Shown here piece by piece: positions 1-9,200 of a stretch of 64,000 nt of DNA (positions are counted from its first letter, which is position 1; every line of letters starts with the position of its first letter). Below the pieces are notes generated by a model. It did not search any database and was not told the DNA's origin. It saw nothing but the letters and a program-made list of their open reading frames with translations. Position numbers and translations under genes: made by a program. Location: positions 1 to 64,000 of the forward strand of contig DWYE01000033.1 in the NCBI GenBank assembly GCA_019118845.1, written 5' to 3'. This DNA is from Anaeromassilibacillus stercoravium (GTDB taxonomy: Bacteria; Bacillota; Clostridia; Oscillospirales; Acutalibacteraceae).

Positions 1-352
1 CCCTGTTTCAAAAAACTCAGGGACAGGGCTTGGATTGGTGTTGTCTTTTTCCTGCCTACATGGTCCTTTTTACTCATTCCCATTTGAAATTTTCTTGCAT
101 CACCTACTTGACTTCATACCATTGGACTAAACGGTTGGTCGTTCTGGCAGAGGGCGCCGTCAGATTGGATGCGCCTCCGGCCGCCGTTATCCATTATACA
201 ATGGATGACATAAAAATAAAACGATATTTAGCGATTTCTTAAAAGGATGATCCCGTTTATAAAAAATCCGAATAACATCGAAACAGGTCGAAACTGTGCC
301 TCTTTCACAAAGCGGAAAACAACAAAATCAAAAAAGCTTGCTACCTCGTCTA
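1..352. other. Non-coding or unassigned left edge
   Basis: No convincing gene is seen here. The only open frame of any size (30-242) has no ribosome site and a composition unlike the neighbouring genes. The stretch becomes AT-rich toward the promoter at 353. It may hold the end of an operon that lies outside the window. Confidence 0.55.
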
Positions 353-405
353 TTGAAAACTTTATTCTGCAAGGCTATAATCCAATTATAGCCTAGAGTT
401 TTCAA
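353..405 (+). promoter_or_regulatory. Promoter embedded in a long palindrome, probable operator
   Basis: A -35 TTGAAA (353-358) and a -10 TATAAT (376-381) are 17 nt apart. The same DNA forms two nested inverted repeats. The outer arms are TTGAAAACT (353-361) and AGTTTTCAA (397-405). The inner arms are AGGCTATAAT (372-381) and ATTATAGCCT (385-394), around a 3-nt centre. The inner palindrome covers the -10 box, which is what a repressor site would look like. An RNA hairpin in the 5' leader is the alternative. The regulator is not identified. Confidence 0.7.
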
Positions 406-456
406 TATGCCTTTGAAAATGTGGATGGCTTGTAAAACTAGGAGGAGGGTTTCGTA

Positions 457-687
457 ATGTTTGAGCAATTAAAAGAAATGATACGGAATTATGTTCAGGT
501 GGCAGATGAGGATATCCACAGGGATTCCCGATTTGTGGAAGATTTGGGATTCAATTCTTATGAGTTTATGTGTCTCGTCGGAGAGGTTGAGGATGAATTC
601 GACATCGAGGTGGAGGAACGCGAGGCGGCAAAGATCAAAACGGTGCAGGAAGCGCTGGATTACATCGCCACTTTGACAGAAGAATGA
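457..687 (+). CDS. Acyl carrier protein
   Basis: A 76-residue phosphopantetheine-binding carrier protein, which is the usual length for a free acyl carrier protein. It is acidic and helical. The attachment serine lies in the motif DLGFNSYEF (about residue 34), where most homologues have DSL. It would carry acyl chains as thioesters on a 4'-phosphopantetheine arm in the cytosol. The ATG at 457 follows a strong GGAGGAGGG. Its last bases overlap the next gene, a phosphopantetheinyl transferase, in an ATGA, and an acyl ligase follows. The trio therefore looks self-sufficient: apo-carrier, the enzyme that primes it, and the enzyme that loads it. No fab genes are adjacent, so this is probably a specialised carrier and not the main fatty-acid-synthesis one. 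Confidence 0.9.
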   Translation: MFEQLKEMIRNYVQVADEDIHRDSRFVEDLGFNSYEFMCLVGEVEDEFDIEVEEREAAKIKTVQEALDYIATLTEE

Positions 688-1298
688 TTTGTACTTGTCC
701 AGTTCCTTTGGAAGGGCAGGAGCACCGGGCTGCCTATACCTTGCTCGCCTGGGCGCTACATCGTCTACACGGCTTTTCTGGCAGGTTGGTTTTGTCACGG
801 ACGCCAGAGGGGAAACCGTTCCTACATGATTTCCCAAAAGTCCGGTTCAGCGTTAGCCATTGCACAGGGATGGTTGCTTGCGCGGTCGATTGCGTGGAAA
901 CAGGCGTGGATATCGAAGCGGTCCGCCCATATTCCGAACGCCTGACATACCGGTGTTTGGCTCCGGTTGAGCGGGAACAGCTTTTGGGTGATAGCCGGGA
1001 GCGGGAAGAAGCATTCTTTCGCTTTTGGGCGTTAAAAGAAAGCTATGGAAAAGCGTTAGGGACCGGGCTTGGGTATCCTCTCCGGGAGGTTTCTTTTCAT
1101 CTGGGGGACCCCCCAAAGAGCAACGTGCCCGGCTATTTCTTTATACAAAAAGTAATAAATAAAAAATTTATACTTTCTGTGTGCAAAAAAGGAATTCCCC
1201 CAGAGCAAACGGTAACCGTCTTACGGCATTTGCCAGAACGGATAGGAGGTATTACTTATGAGGATGGATCAATTGCAAAACCTGAAGGATTTGGTTGA
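684..1298 (+). CDS. 4'-phosphopantetheinyl transferase (Sfp/AcpT type)
   Basis: This enzyme transfers phosphopantetheine from CoA to the serine of a carrier protein, presumably the one encoded just upstream. At 204 residues it fits the Sfp-like class. The signature GVDIE lies near residue 75 (metal-binding Asp and Glu), and the second signature WALKESYGKALGTGL lies near residues 113-127. The ATG at 684 overlaps the stop of the carrier gene (ATGA), indicating translational coupling. The 3' end overlaps the following ligase by 41 nt. The C-terminal third is AT-rich and Lys-rich compared with the body, and may be a less constrained tail. Whether it also serves other carrier proteins of the cell cannot be told from the sequence. 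Confidence 0.9.
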   Translation: MICTCPVPLEGQEHRAAYTLLAWALHRLHGFSGRLVLSRTPEGKPFLHDFPKVRFSVSHCTGMVACAVDCVETGVDIEAVRPYSERLTYRCLAPVEREQLLGDSREREEAFFRFWALKESYGKALGTGLGYPLREVSFHLGDPPKSNVPGYFFIQKVINKKFILSVCKKGIPPEQTVTVLRHLPERIGGITYEDGSIAKPEGFG

Positions 1299-2808
1299 CT
1301 TTTCAGCTGAGACCTATGGGGAGAAGACTGCAATCCGCTATAAAAAGAAAAAGGAGATCATCGACCGGTCCTATCTGGACCTCAAACGGGACAGCGAGGC
1401 GTTTAGCCGGACACTGTTGCAGAGAAATCTCCGCGGAAAGCATGTGGCGCTGTTGGGGCCTACAAGCTATGAGTGGATTGTTGCCTATTTTGGAACGGTG
1501 AATTCCGGTGGGGTCGCTGTACCGATCGATAAGGAACTGCCGGCTGCCGACATCTGCGACGAGCTGAATCGTGCGGATGTGGAAGTGTTGGTCTATGACA
1601 GTAGCTATGCGGATATTGCCGAGCAGGTGCGGAGCGGCTGCCCGCAGCTTATGATCTATTTTGAGATGCAGCGTGCGGAACATGGCGAGGGGACGCTATC
1701 CTTTCACCGATGCCTGGAAGAAACGGCGGGGACGTTTGACGAACCTGTGGATCGGGAAAAGCTCAGCGTGATTATGTACACTTCTGGAACAACTGGAAAG
1801 AGCAAGGGGGTTATGCTCAATCATCGGAACCTGATTGATAATGTCGTCCATTTGGAAATGGGCATCGAACCTGGATCGGCCGTATTGATGACAGTATTGC
1901 CAATTCACCATGCCTACTGTTTTACCTGCGATATCCTGAAAGGGTTACAGTTGGGGTCAACCATCTGCATTAACGATTCCCTGATGCGCATTGCAAAGAA
2001 TTTGCAGGTCTTTAAGCCAAATACCATGCTAGTGGTGCCAATGATCGCACAGGTTATGTACAACCAAGTCTGTGAAGCAGCGAAAAAGTCCCTGGTGATC
2101 CCCAAAAAGGTGATTGCGAAGGCGGCGTTTGGCGGAAATTTACGCACGATCTACTGCGGCGGCGCGTACCTCAATCCGGAGATGATCGAAAAATTCCGGG
2201 AGTTGAACATCAACCTGGTGCAAGGGTACGGTATGACGGAGTGCGCTCCCTGTATCAGCCGCAATTCGGAACAATGTGTCAAAGAGGAATCCGTGGGGAA
2301 ATTGCTGCCTGGCTGTGAAGCAAAGGTCGTGGACGGAGAAATCTGGGTCAAAAGCAGCTCGGTGATGTTAGGATATTACAAGAACGAAGAGGCCACAAAG
2401 GAGACACTGGTGGACGGTTGGCTGCGTACCGGCGATCTCGGCTATGTCGATGAGGACAATTTCCTGTATATCACAGGCCGCAAGAAGAACCTGATTATTC
2501 TGAGCAATGGGGAAAATGTTTCCCCGGAAGAGCTGGAAAACCGGATCAGCGAAGACCCTCTGGTCGCCGAAGTATTGGTATATGAGGAGGACGGGCAGAT
2601 TACAGCAGAGATCTACCCCAACGAGGAGTATGCTGCCAAGAAGCGCATCAAAGATGTCCAAGCAGAGCTTTCTGCACGTGTGGATGCCATGAACCGGGCT
2701 TTGCCGATGTTTAAGCAGGTACGCAGGATCAAACTGCGGGAGACAGAGTTTGAAAAAACGACCTCCCGTAAGATCAAACGGCACTACGGGACGGCATCCT
2801 CCAAATAG
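1258..2808 (+). CDS. AMP-forming acyl-CoA/acyl-ACP synthetase (ANL family)
   Basis: A 516-residue adenylate-forming ligase. The P-loop motif YTSGTTGKSKG is near residues 174-184, the GYGMTE motif (A5) is near residue 327, the TGD motif (A7) is near residue 385, and the hinge GRKKNLIILSNGENVSPEE is around 402-420. The C-terminal catalytic lysine region TTSRKIKR is near 501-508. The family activates carboxylates as acyl-adenylates and passes them to CoA or a carrier protein. The position next to a carrier protein and its transferase suggests loading of a fatty acid onto that carrier. The ATG at 1258 has AGGAGG 8 nt upstream, although it lies inside the end of the previous gene. Substrate specificity is not determined. 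Confidence 0.88.
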   Translation: MRMDQLQNLKDLVDFSAETYGEKTAIRYKKKKEIIDRSYLDLKRDSEAFSRTLLQRNLRGKHVALLGPTSYEWIVAYFGTVNSGGVAVPIDKELPAADICDELNRADVEVLVYDSSYADIAEQVRSGCPQLMIYFEMQRAEHGEGTLSFHRCLEETAGTFDEPVDREKLSVIMYTSGTTGKSKGVMLNHRNLIDNVVHLEMGIEPGSAVLMTVLPIHHAYCFTCDILKGLQLGSTICINDSLMRIAKNLQVFKPNTMLVVPMIAQVMYNQVCEAAKKSLVIPKKVIAKAAFGGNLRTIYCGGAYLNPEMIEKFRELNINLVQGYGMTECAPCISRNSEQCVKEESVGKLLPGCEAKVVDGEIWVKSSSVMLGYYKNEEATKETLVDGWLRTGDLGYVDEDNFLYITGRKKNLIILSNGENVSPEELENRISEDPLVAEVLVYEEDGQITAEIYPNEEYAAKKRIKDVQAELSARVDAMNRALPMFKQVRRIKLRETEFEKTTSRKIKRHYGTASSK

Positions 2809-2826
2809 AAGCCAATATAAAAGAAT

Positions 2827-2872
2827 CAGGCGGTCCCTTTTCCAGAGATTTCAGGGGGGAACCGCCTGTTTG
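2827..2872 (+). terminator. Putative terminator of the acyl-carrier cassette
   Basis: An 8-bp stem CAGGCGGT (2827-2834) pairs with ACCGCCTG (2861-2868), and a short T run follows. The long loop and weak T tract make it a modest terminator, but it lies right after the ligase and before a new promoter. Confidence 0.5.
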
Positions 2873-2915
2873 GCAAAGGGGATTGTAGAACTTTGTCTCT
2901 TTTGTTGCACTGCTC

Positions 2916-2944
2916 TTGTAAAGTCCTCAAACTTACGTTATAAT
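2916..2944 (+). promoter_or_regulatory. Promoter of the HD-GYP fusion gene
   Basis: TTGTAA (2916-2921) and TATAAT (2939-2944) with 17-nt spacing, about 70 nt before the GTG start at 3013. Confidence 0.7.
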
Positions 2945-3012
2945 ATACAGGCATAGGTTACAAAAACCATCGCCTTTTGGCGATTCAGTCTATTAGGAGA
3001 GGCGGCGTAAGA

Positions 3013-4689
3013 GTGAGGACAAGGGGGATTCTGCTTGTAGGAAACATGGGCGCAGAACGTGACAATTTGCGCAAATGGTTTGAATGTTCCTATCAAATGT
3101 TGGAAGCCCAGAGCCAGGAACAAATATTGCAAGACTTGGAAACCGGCCATAACCGGATTGCCGCCATACTTTTGGGTATGGAGGACCCACAGTTGAACGG
3201 ATTTGAAGTCCTAGAGCTTCTATCCGAATTGCATTGGACGGATCGGATTCCTGTTGTCACAATTGTTTCCCGCCATTCGAAAAAAGTAGATGAAGTTATC
3301 TTACGTGGGTATGGTTTGGGAATGGCAGACGTCATTTGTATGCCATGCCCTGCTGAGGTTGCCCAGAGGCGCATACAGAATATGATGGAACTCTATGCGC
3401 ACCGCCTCTATTTGGATAAAATAGCCACCTATCAGACACGGGAATTGCGCCAGCAAGAGTGTAAACTACGCCGTACCTATACCTTCATCATCGATGCGCT
3501 CAGCACAGCGGTGGAATTCCGGAACGGCGAATCTGGGCAGCACATCCGCCGGATCCGTGGGATTACAGAGGTGCTTTTGCGCCATCTGGCGGTGACCCAC
3601 CGGGAACTGGGGCTGGGTGAAGAACAGGTGGAAACGATCATTTATGCCGCTGCAATGCACGATATTGGGAAGATTGCGATCCCAGATTCTGTGCTGCTCA
3701 AACCTGGGAAATTGACGGAGTATGAATATGCCATTATGAAAAGGCACACGCTCTATGGGTGTGAGCTTTTGCAGAGTTTTGTCTATGAGCAGGACGACGC
3801 GCTGGCTACCTGCTGTTATGAAATCTGCCGTTCCCATCACGAACGTTGGGATGGGTGTGGCTATCCAGATGGCCTTGTGGGAAACCAGATCCCTTTGGCG
3901 GCGCAGGTAGTTTCCCTGGCCGATGTATATGATGCCCTGGTGAGCAGACGGATCTATAAGCCCCCTTATTCACATAGCCAAGCGGTACAAATGATCCAGG
4001 ATGGGGAATGTGGCGCATTCAACCCGATGCTTTTGAAGTGCTTTATGGAAGTAGAAAAACAGCTATGTGAACAGTTTGCCTTCCATGCAGCGGAGTGCTC
4101 GGATGGCAGCCTTCCTGCATATAGAGGTGCGTATATGGAAATACAGGATAAGCACATTTATCAGGGAGGACCAAGCGGAGAAAACCGATCCCCGGAGGAG
4201 ATGGCTACATACAACCTATTGGATCAACTGGGGATTTCTTATGAACGCCTGGATCACAGCCCGGCAGCTACCATTGCAGATTGTGAAGAGGTCAAAGACC
4301 TTTTAGGGGTGGAAATTTGTAAAAACCTGTTTCTCTGCAACCGTCAAAAGACCCATTTCTATTTGTTGGTCATGCCAGGGAATAAGGCTTTCCATACAAA
4401 GGAGCTATCTTCCCAGATTGGAAGTGCGCGCTTATCCTTTGCGGGGCCAGAGGCGCTGGAGGAGATGTTGGGGGTGACGCCGGGCTCGGTAAGTATCCTT
4501 GCGTTGATGAACGACCCAGAGCATCAAGTGCAGCTCTTGGTGGACCGGGATGTAGCAGAGGAACCTTTGTTCGGATGCCATCCGTGCCGCAATACGTCGA
4601 GCTTGAAAATCCGCACAAAGGACATCTTTGAGGTATTTCTTCCATATACGGGGCATTCACCGACGTTGGTAACGCTTTCGAATGAGTGA
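3013..4689 (+). CDS. Pseudo-receiver / HD-GYP / YbaK-ProX fusion protein
   Basis: An uninterrupted 558-residue frame with three parts. Residues 1-125 resemble a response-regulator receiver, but the acidic pair reads GN, the phospho-Asp position reads G (ILLGMEDP) and the conserved Lys is M, so phosphorylation is unlikely. Residues about 165-350 form an HD-GYP phosphodiesterase domain with AMHDIGKIAIPD (H216, D217) and HHERWDGCGYPDG, and are expected to hydrolyse c-di-GMP. From about residue 397 to the end lies a YbaK/ProX-type aminoacyl-tRNA deacylase domain, with the CKNLFL lysine region, GSVSILALMND and a C-terminal GCHPCRN. GTG 3013 is chosen because it follows GGAGAGGCGG; an upstream in-frame TTG (2977) lacks a ribosome site. 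An internal start near 4135 producing a free deacylase cannot be excluded. Confidence 0.85.
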   Translation: MRTRGILLVGNMGAERDNLRKWFECSYQMLEAQSQEQILQDLETGHNRIAAILLGMEDPQLNGFEVLELLSELHWTDRIPVVTIVSRHSKKVDEVILRGYGLGMADVICMPCPAEVAQRRIQNMMELYAHRLYLDKIATYQTRELRQQECKLRRTYTFIIDALSTAVEFRNGESGQHIRRIRGITEVLLRHLAVTHRELGLGEEQVETIIYAAAMHDIGKIAIPDSVLLKPGKLTEYEYAIMKRHTLYGCELLQSFVYEQDDALATCCYEICRSHHERWDGCGYPDGLVGNQIPLAAQVVSLADVYDALVSRRIYKPPYSHSQAVQMIQDGECGAFNPMLLKCFMEVEKQLCEQFAFHAAECSDGSLPAYRGAYMEIQDKHIYQGGPSGENRSPEEMATYNLLDQLGISYERLDHSPAATIADCEEVKDLLGVEICKNLFLCNRQKTHFYLLVMPGNKAFHTKELSSQIGSARLSFAGPEALEEMLGVTPGSVSILALMNDPEHQVQLLVDRDVAEEPLFGCHPCRNTSSLKIRTKDIFEVFLPYTGHSPTLVTLSNE

Positions 4690-4704
4690 TTGATTTTCAA
4701 ATGT

Positions 4705-4731
4705 AGGACGGGAATTCCCGTCCTTTTTCTT
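4705..4731 (+). terminator. Rho-independent terminator
   Basis: A perfect 20-nt palindrome (AGGACGGG stem, AATT centre, 4705-4724) followed by TTTTTCTTT. It terminates the HD-GYP fusion gene. Confidence 0.88.
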
Positions 4732-4800
4732 TATAGACACATAAAAAGAGATTGACGCATAGGATACCAACAGACAACCGAATGGAAGGTGGACAATGCG

Positions 4801-5871
4801 ATGGTGACCATCAGTCTGTGTATGATTGTGCGCAATGAGGAGGCCGTTTTGGAGAGATGCCTGCATTCTGTTTGCAATGCCGTGGATGAAATCATCCTGG
4901 TGGACACCGGGTCAGAGGACCGTACCAAGGAAATCGCCCGGTCCTATACGGACCAGATCTATGACTTCGCCTGGTCGGATGATTTTGCTGCGGCGCGGAA
5001 TTTTTCCTTTTCCAAAGCGACGATGGACTACTGCATGTGGATGGATGCGGATGATGTCCTATTGGAAGCGGATACGAAGGCCCTTCTGGAATTGAAGGAG
5101 ACATTGGACCCATCGGTGCAGGTGGTTATGCTGCCCTATCACATCGCGTTTGATGCACAAGGAAAACCGACGTTTTCTTACTATCGGGAGCGTTTGATCC
5201 GGAATGGCCAGGGGATGCGATGGGAGGGGGCAGTCCATGAGGTCATCACGCCGGTCCAACCGATTGCATATGGGAAGGCCGCCGTCACCCATCAGAAGAT
5301 CGGTCCTGGGGACCCGGACCGCAACCTCCGGATCTACGAAAAGCAGCTTGCGTTGGGAAAAATACTTTCGCCGCGGGAGCAGTTCTATTATGGAAGGGAA
5401 CTGTATGCCCATGGAAAATTTCAAGAGGCGGCAGAGATATTCCAGAACTTTTTGGATGGCGGGCGGGGATGGATAGAAAATTCTATTGATGCATGCCGGC
5501 AGTTGGCATACTGCCAATATGCGCTCGGCAATGAAAAAGACGCTTTGCGTTCCCTGCTGCGCAGCCTGGAGCTGGATGCACCCAGGGCGGAGGTATGCTG
5601 TGATATTGGCAAGCATTTTTTGGATCGGGGGCAATACCAGCAGGCGATCTTTTGGTACGAGACTGCGGCGGGCAGGACGCGGGACGATCAATCGGGGGCG
5701 TTTGTCCAGCCGGATTGCTATGATTATATCCCGTATTTGCAGCTATGTGTCTGCTACGACCGGCTGGGGGAATTCGATATAGCCAACCAATACAATGACA
5801 TGGCATGGCGTTGTAAGCCCGAATCAGAGGCTTGCAGAAACAATCATATTTATTTTATAAAAATACGATAA
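4801..5871 (+). CDS. Family 2 glycosyltransferase with TPR-like C-terminus
   Basis: A soluble, inverting-type GT-A glycosyltransferase of 356 residues. The N-terminus has LCMIVRNEE, the nucleotide-binding VDTGSEDRT and the metal-binding MDADDVL. The C-terminal half is made of helical tetratricopeptide-like units containing Tyr/Ala/Leu patterns, as in SunS-like enzymes that glycosylate proteins or peptides. Donor and acceptor are unknown and no precursor peptide is seen nearby. ATG 4801 is preferred because AAGGTGG lies 8 nt upstream; an in-frame GTG at 4789 would add four residues but has poor spacing. It lies alone between two strong terminators, so it is probably monocistronic. Confidence 0.85.
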   Translation: MVTISLCMIVRNEEAVLERCLHSVCNAVDEIILVDTGSEDRTKEIARSYTDQIYDFAWSDDFAAARNFSFSKATMDYCMWMDADDVLLEADTKALLELKETLDPSVQVVMLPYHIAFDAQGKPTFSYYRERLIRNGQGMRWEGAVHEVITPVQPIAYGKAAVTHQKIGPGDPDRNLRIYEKQLALGKILSPREQFYYGRELYAHGKFQEAAEIFQNFLDGGRGWIENSIDACRQLAYCQYALGNEKDALRSLLRSLELDAPRAEVCCDIGKHFLDRGQYQQAIFWYETAAGRTRDDQSGAFVQPDCYDYIPYLQLCVCYDRLGEFDIANQYNDMAWRCKPESEACRNNHIYFIKIR

Positions 5872-5939
5872 GAATAGATATCAATCTGTATATTTATTAG
5901 CTAGTCTATAAAGTTTCTTGCCCTGTTTTATATGTAAAG

Positions 5940-5994
5940 ATCTGCCTGACGAATGCAGTCAAATATTGCATTTGTCAGGCAGATACATTTTTTG
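5940..5994 (+). terminator. Rho-independent terminator
   Basis: A long stem: ATCTGCCTGAC plus AATGCA pairs with TGCATT plus GTCAGGCAGAT (5940-5984), then ACATTTTTT. It ends the glycosyltransferase transcript. Confidence 0.88.
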
Positions 5995-6068
5995 AAAAAA
6001 GGAAAAAAGAAAAACAATTATTTTTTTGCACAAATAGCGAATTTTTTTACAGGATTGTGGTTTCAGCC

Positions 6069-6109
6069 TTGTAGTTCCTTTTGAAAAATGATACTATATA
6101 CAATATCTT
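6069..6109 (+). promoter_or_regulatory. Candidate promoter(s) of the giant glycosidase
   Basis: Two overlapping options are visible in an AT-rich stretch: TTGTAG (6069-6074) with TACTAT (6092-6097), and TTGAAA (6081-6086) with TATCTT (6104-6109), each with 17-nt spacing. Either would give a leader of about 175-190 nt that ends in an AAAGGAGG ribosome site. No other gene is seen between 5995 and 6287. Confidence 0.5.
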
Positions 6110-6287
6110 AGGGCGTCTATTGTAAATCATTATGCATATCCGCAGAATCTTGACCCAGAGGTCTTTTTTAAGGGATATGACACGGACGCTCTTTTTGGAT
6201 TTTTATGAAGGAGGAGATGTTTTAAAAAAATTTTGGAAGCGAAGTTATGAAGAAGAGATACCGTAGAAAAAGGAGGTTTGTTTACAA

Positions 6288-9200
6288 GTGAAACAGAGAA
6301 GAAGGCTTCTTGCGTTGCTCCTCGCAAGCACGATTGCCATGGGAAGTTTCACCGGCGCGTTGGCCCTCACTGATGAGAGCGTGAAGGACAGCACGGTCGC
6401 ACAGACCCATGTGGTAGAGGATACCACGGAAATGGACCGGCAGATCCTGTTCAACGACGACTGGAAATTCTATCTCGGAAATCCATCGGGGGCGCAGGAG
6501 AAAAATTTTGACGATTCCAGCTGGCGCAACGTCACCTTGCCGCACGACTGGAGCATTGAGCTCGATTTTACCAATGGCGCGACCACCTCGGAGATTGGGC
6601 ATTTGGCCGGCGGCACCGGCTGGTATCGCAAAACGTTTACCCTCCCGCCGGAGATGGCGGACAAGCGGATCACCGTCGATTTCGGCGGCGTCTATATGGA
6701 TAGCTATACATATGTCAACGGGGAATTGGTTTCCCGCCACCCATACGGCTATACGCCGTTCTCCTATGACATCACCGATCTGGTGGTCTGCGACGGCGAG
6801 ACCAAGAACGTGATTGCCGTGCAGGCGGAAAACCGGATCGACAGTATGCAGGGCACGACCAGCCGTTGGTATTCCGGCAGCGGCATCTATCGCGATGTCC
6901 ACCTGACGGTCACAGAGCCGGTGCATGTGGCGCGCTATGGCACGAAGATCACCACGCCGGACCTGCAGGAGGAATACACCTCCGGCCAGGATGTTACCGT
7001 GAATGTGGCAACCCAGGTGCAGAACGATTCGGAGGATGAAGCGACGGTCACCGTCCGGACCTCCATGGTGGGCTATGAAGACGAGAGCGTCCTCATTGAC
7101 CCGGTGGAATCGGAGCCCGTTGCTGTAGCAGCCGGCGAAACTGAGACGGTGGAGCAAGTGCTCTCCGCAGCGGAACCGGAACTGTGGTCCGTGGATGACC
7201 CGAACCTCTACAGCCTGGTGACGGAAATCCTGGTGGACGGCGTTGTCACCGACCGTTATGAAAGCCGTTTTGGGTTCCGTTGGACGGAGTTTACAGTCAA
7301 CGACGGCTTCCTCCTCAACGGCGAATGGATGAAGCTCAACGGCATGTGTATGCACCACGACCAAGGTGCGTTGGGCGCTGTGTCGAATTACCGTGCGGTT
7401 CAGAGACAGATGGAGATCCTCAAGGGCATGGGCGTCAATGCCATCCGTGTCACCCACAACCCGGCGTCCGACGAACTGTTGCAGGTTTGCGACGAGCTGG
7501 GCTTGATGGTCATTGAGGAGGCGTTTGACTCCTGGTTCCTCGGAAAGAAGAATTACGACTATGGCGTCCGCTTCTTTGAAGTGGAAGCGACGGACCCGAC
7601 AGCAACTCCCGGCCAAACTTGGGCGGAGTTTGACCTGAAGACCATGGTCAACCGCGGAAAGAACTTCCCTTCGATCATCATGTGGTCGCTCGGAAACGAG
7701 ATCTATGCGGCGGACAATGCGAGAGGCCCCGAGACCGCGCAGAAGCTGTATGATTGGGCGAAAGAGATCGACGATACCCGTCCCTGTACCATGGGTGAGG
7801 ACAAGTTCCGCGAAAGGGATGCGACGGATACCACCTCCACCTATATCCAGGTAGCGAATAAGATGGACGTCGTCGGTATGAACTACGTTGACCGCTATCC
7901 GTATAAATACGATACGCTCCGTGCAACCCATCCGGATTGGATCATTTACGATGCTGAAAGCTCCTCCGCAACCAAGAGCCGCGGTATTTATGCGCACCCG
8001 GACAGCGAGGGAGTCGGAGATTCGGGCAGCCATCCGGATTACCAGCAGTCCTCCTATGACAACGATCATGTGGGTTGGGGCAGCACCGCGACGCAGAGCT
8101 GGACCGCAAACCGCGACCGCAAATTCATTTTGGGCGAATTTGTTTGGACCGGCTTCGATTACATCGGCGAACCGACCCCGTGGAACCAGAATGCGTATGC
8201 GCCGCCGAAGAATTCCTACTTTGGCGTTGTGGATACTGCGGGCTTCGTAAAGGACGACTATTATCTCTATGAGAGCCAGTGGACCTCCGTTGAGGAGAAC
8301 CCCATGGTCCATATCATGCCGCACTGGAACTGGGACGACGCCTCCCTGCGCGCCCAGGTGACGGTGAACGGGCAAATCCCGGTCCGCATTTATTCCAATG
8401 CGCGCTCGGTCGAATTGTTCAAGGACGGCGAATCCCTTGGCAAGCAGACCTTTGCCACCATCACTCCGTATCAGGATGAAAAGGGCGAGGATGTCGTCTA
8501 TCAGGTGAACCCGGACAATGCGAGCAAGCTCTATCTGGAATGGCGCATTCCGTACGAGCCCGGCACCCTGAAGGCTGTGGCATACGATGAAAACGATGAA
8601 ATCGTGGCGGAAGACGTTGTGACGACCGCAGGCGACCCAGCGGCGATTTCGCTCTCCGCAGACCGCCAGGTCATCGAGTCTGACGGACGCGACCTCTCTT
8701 ACATCACGGTGGACGTCCTGGACGCAGACGGAAACTTTGTGCCCACGGCGGACAACCAGATGTATTTCAACATCACCGGCGACGGCAAGATCGTCGGCGT
8801 GGACAACGGCAACTCCCCGAGCTGGGAGCGCTATAAGGACTACGACGGCGTGTGGAAGCGCAAGGCTTTCAGCGGCAAGGCGTTGGTGATTGTCCAGTCC
8901 ACCAAGGAAAACGGTTCCTTCACTTTGACGGCGACAGGCGACGGCCTTGCCAGCGACTCGATCACCTGCTATACAACGGAGAATGCGGGCGAGGGCAAGG
9001 ATATCCTGGGTTATGACAATCCTGGAACCGTTGTGACCAATGTCAACGAGCGGCCGGATCTGCCGGAGACTGTTATGGCAATCTATAGCGACGGCAGCAA
9101 GGAAGAAGTCCCGGTTGTATGGGATGAGATTCCGGAAGAGCAGCTGTCACAGCCCGGCACCATCACGGTCCGCGGCGATGTGGACGGCGCAACGGTCGAG

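Noticed and set aside
30..242. A 70-residue frame at the left edge
   Set aside because: No ribosome site, no similarity recognised, and composition unlike the neighbouring genes.
2977..3012. Upstream TTG start for the HD-GYP fusion
   Set aside because: No ribosome site precedes it, while the GTG at 3013 has one.
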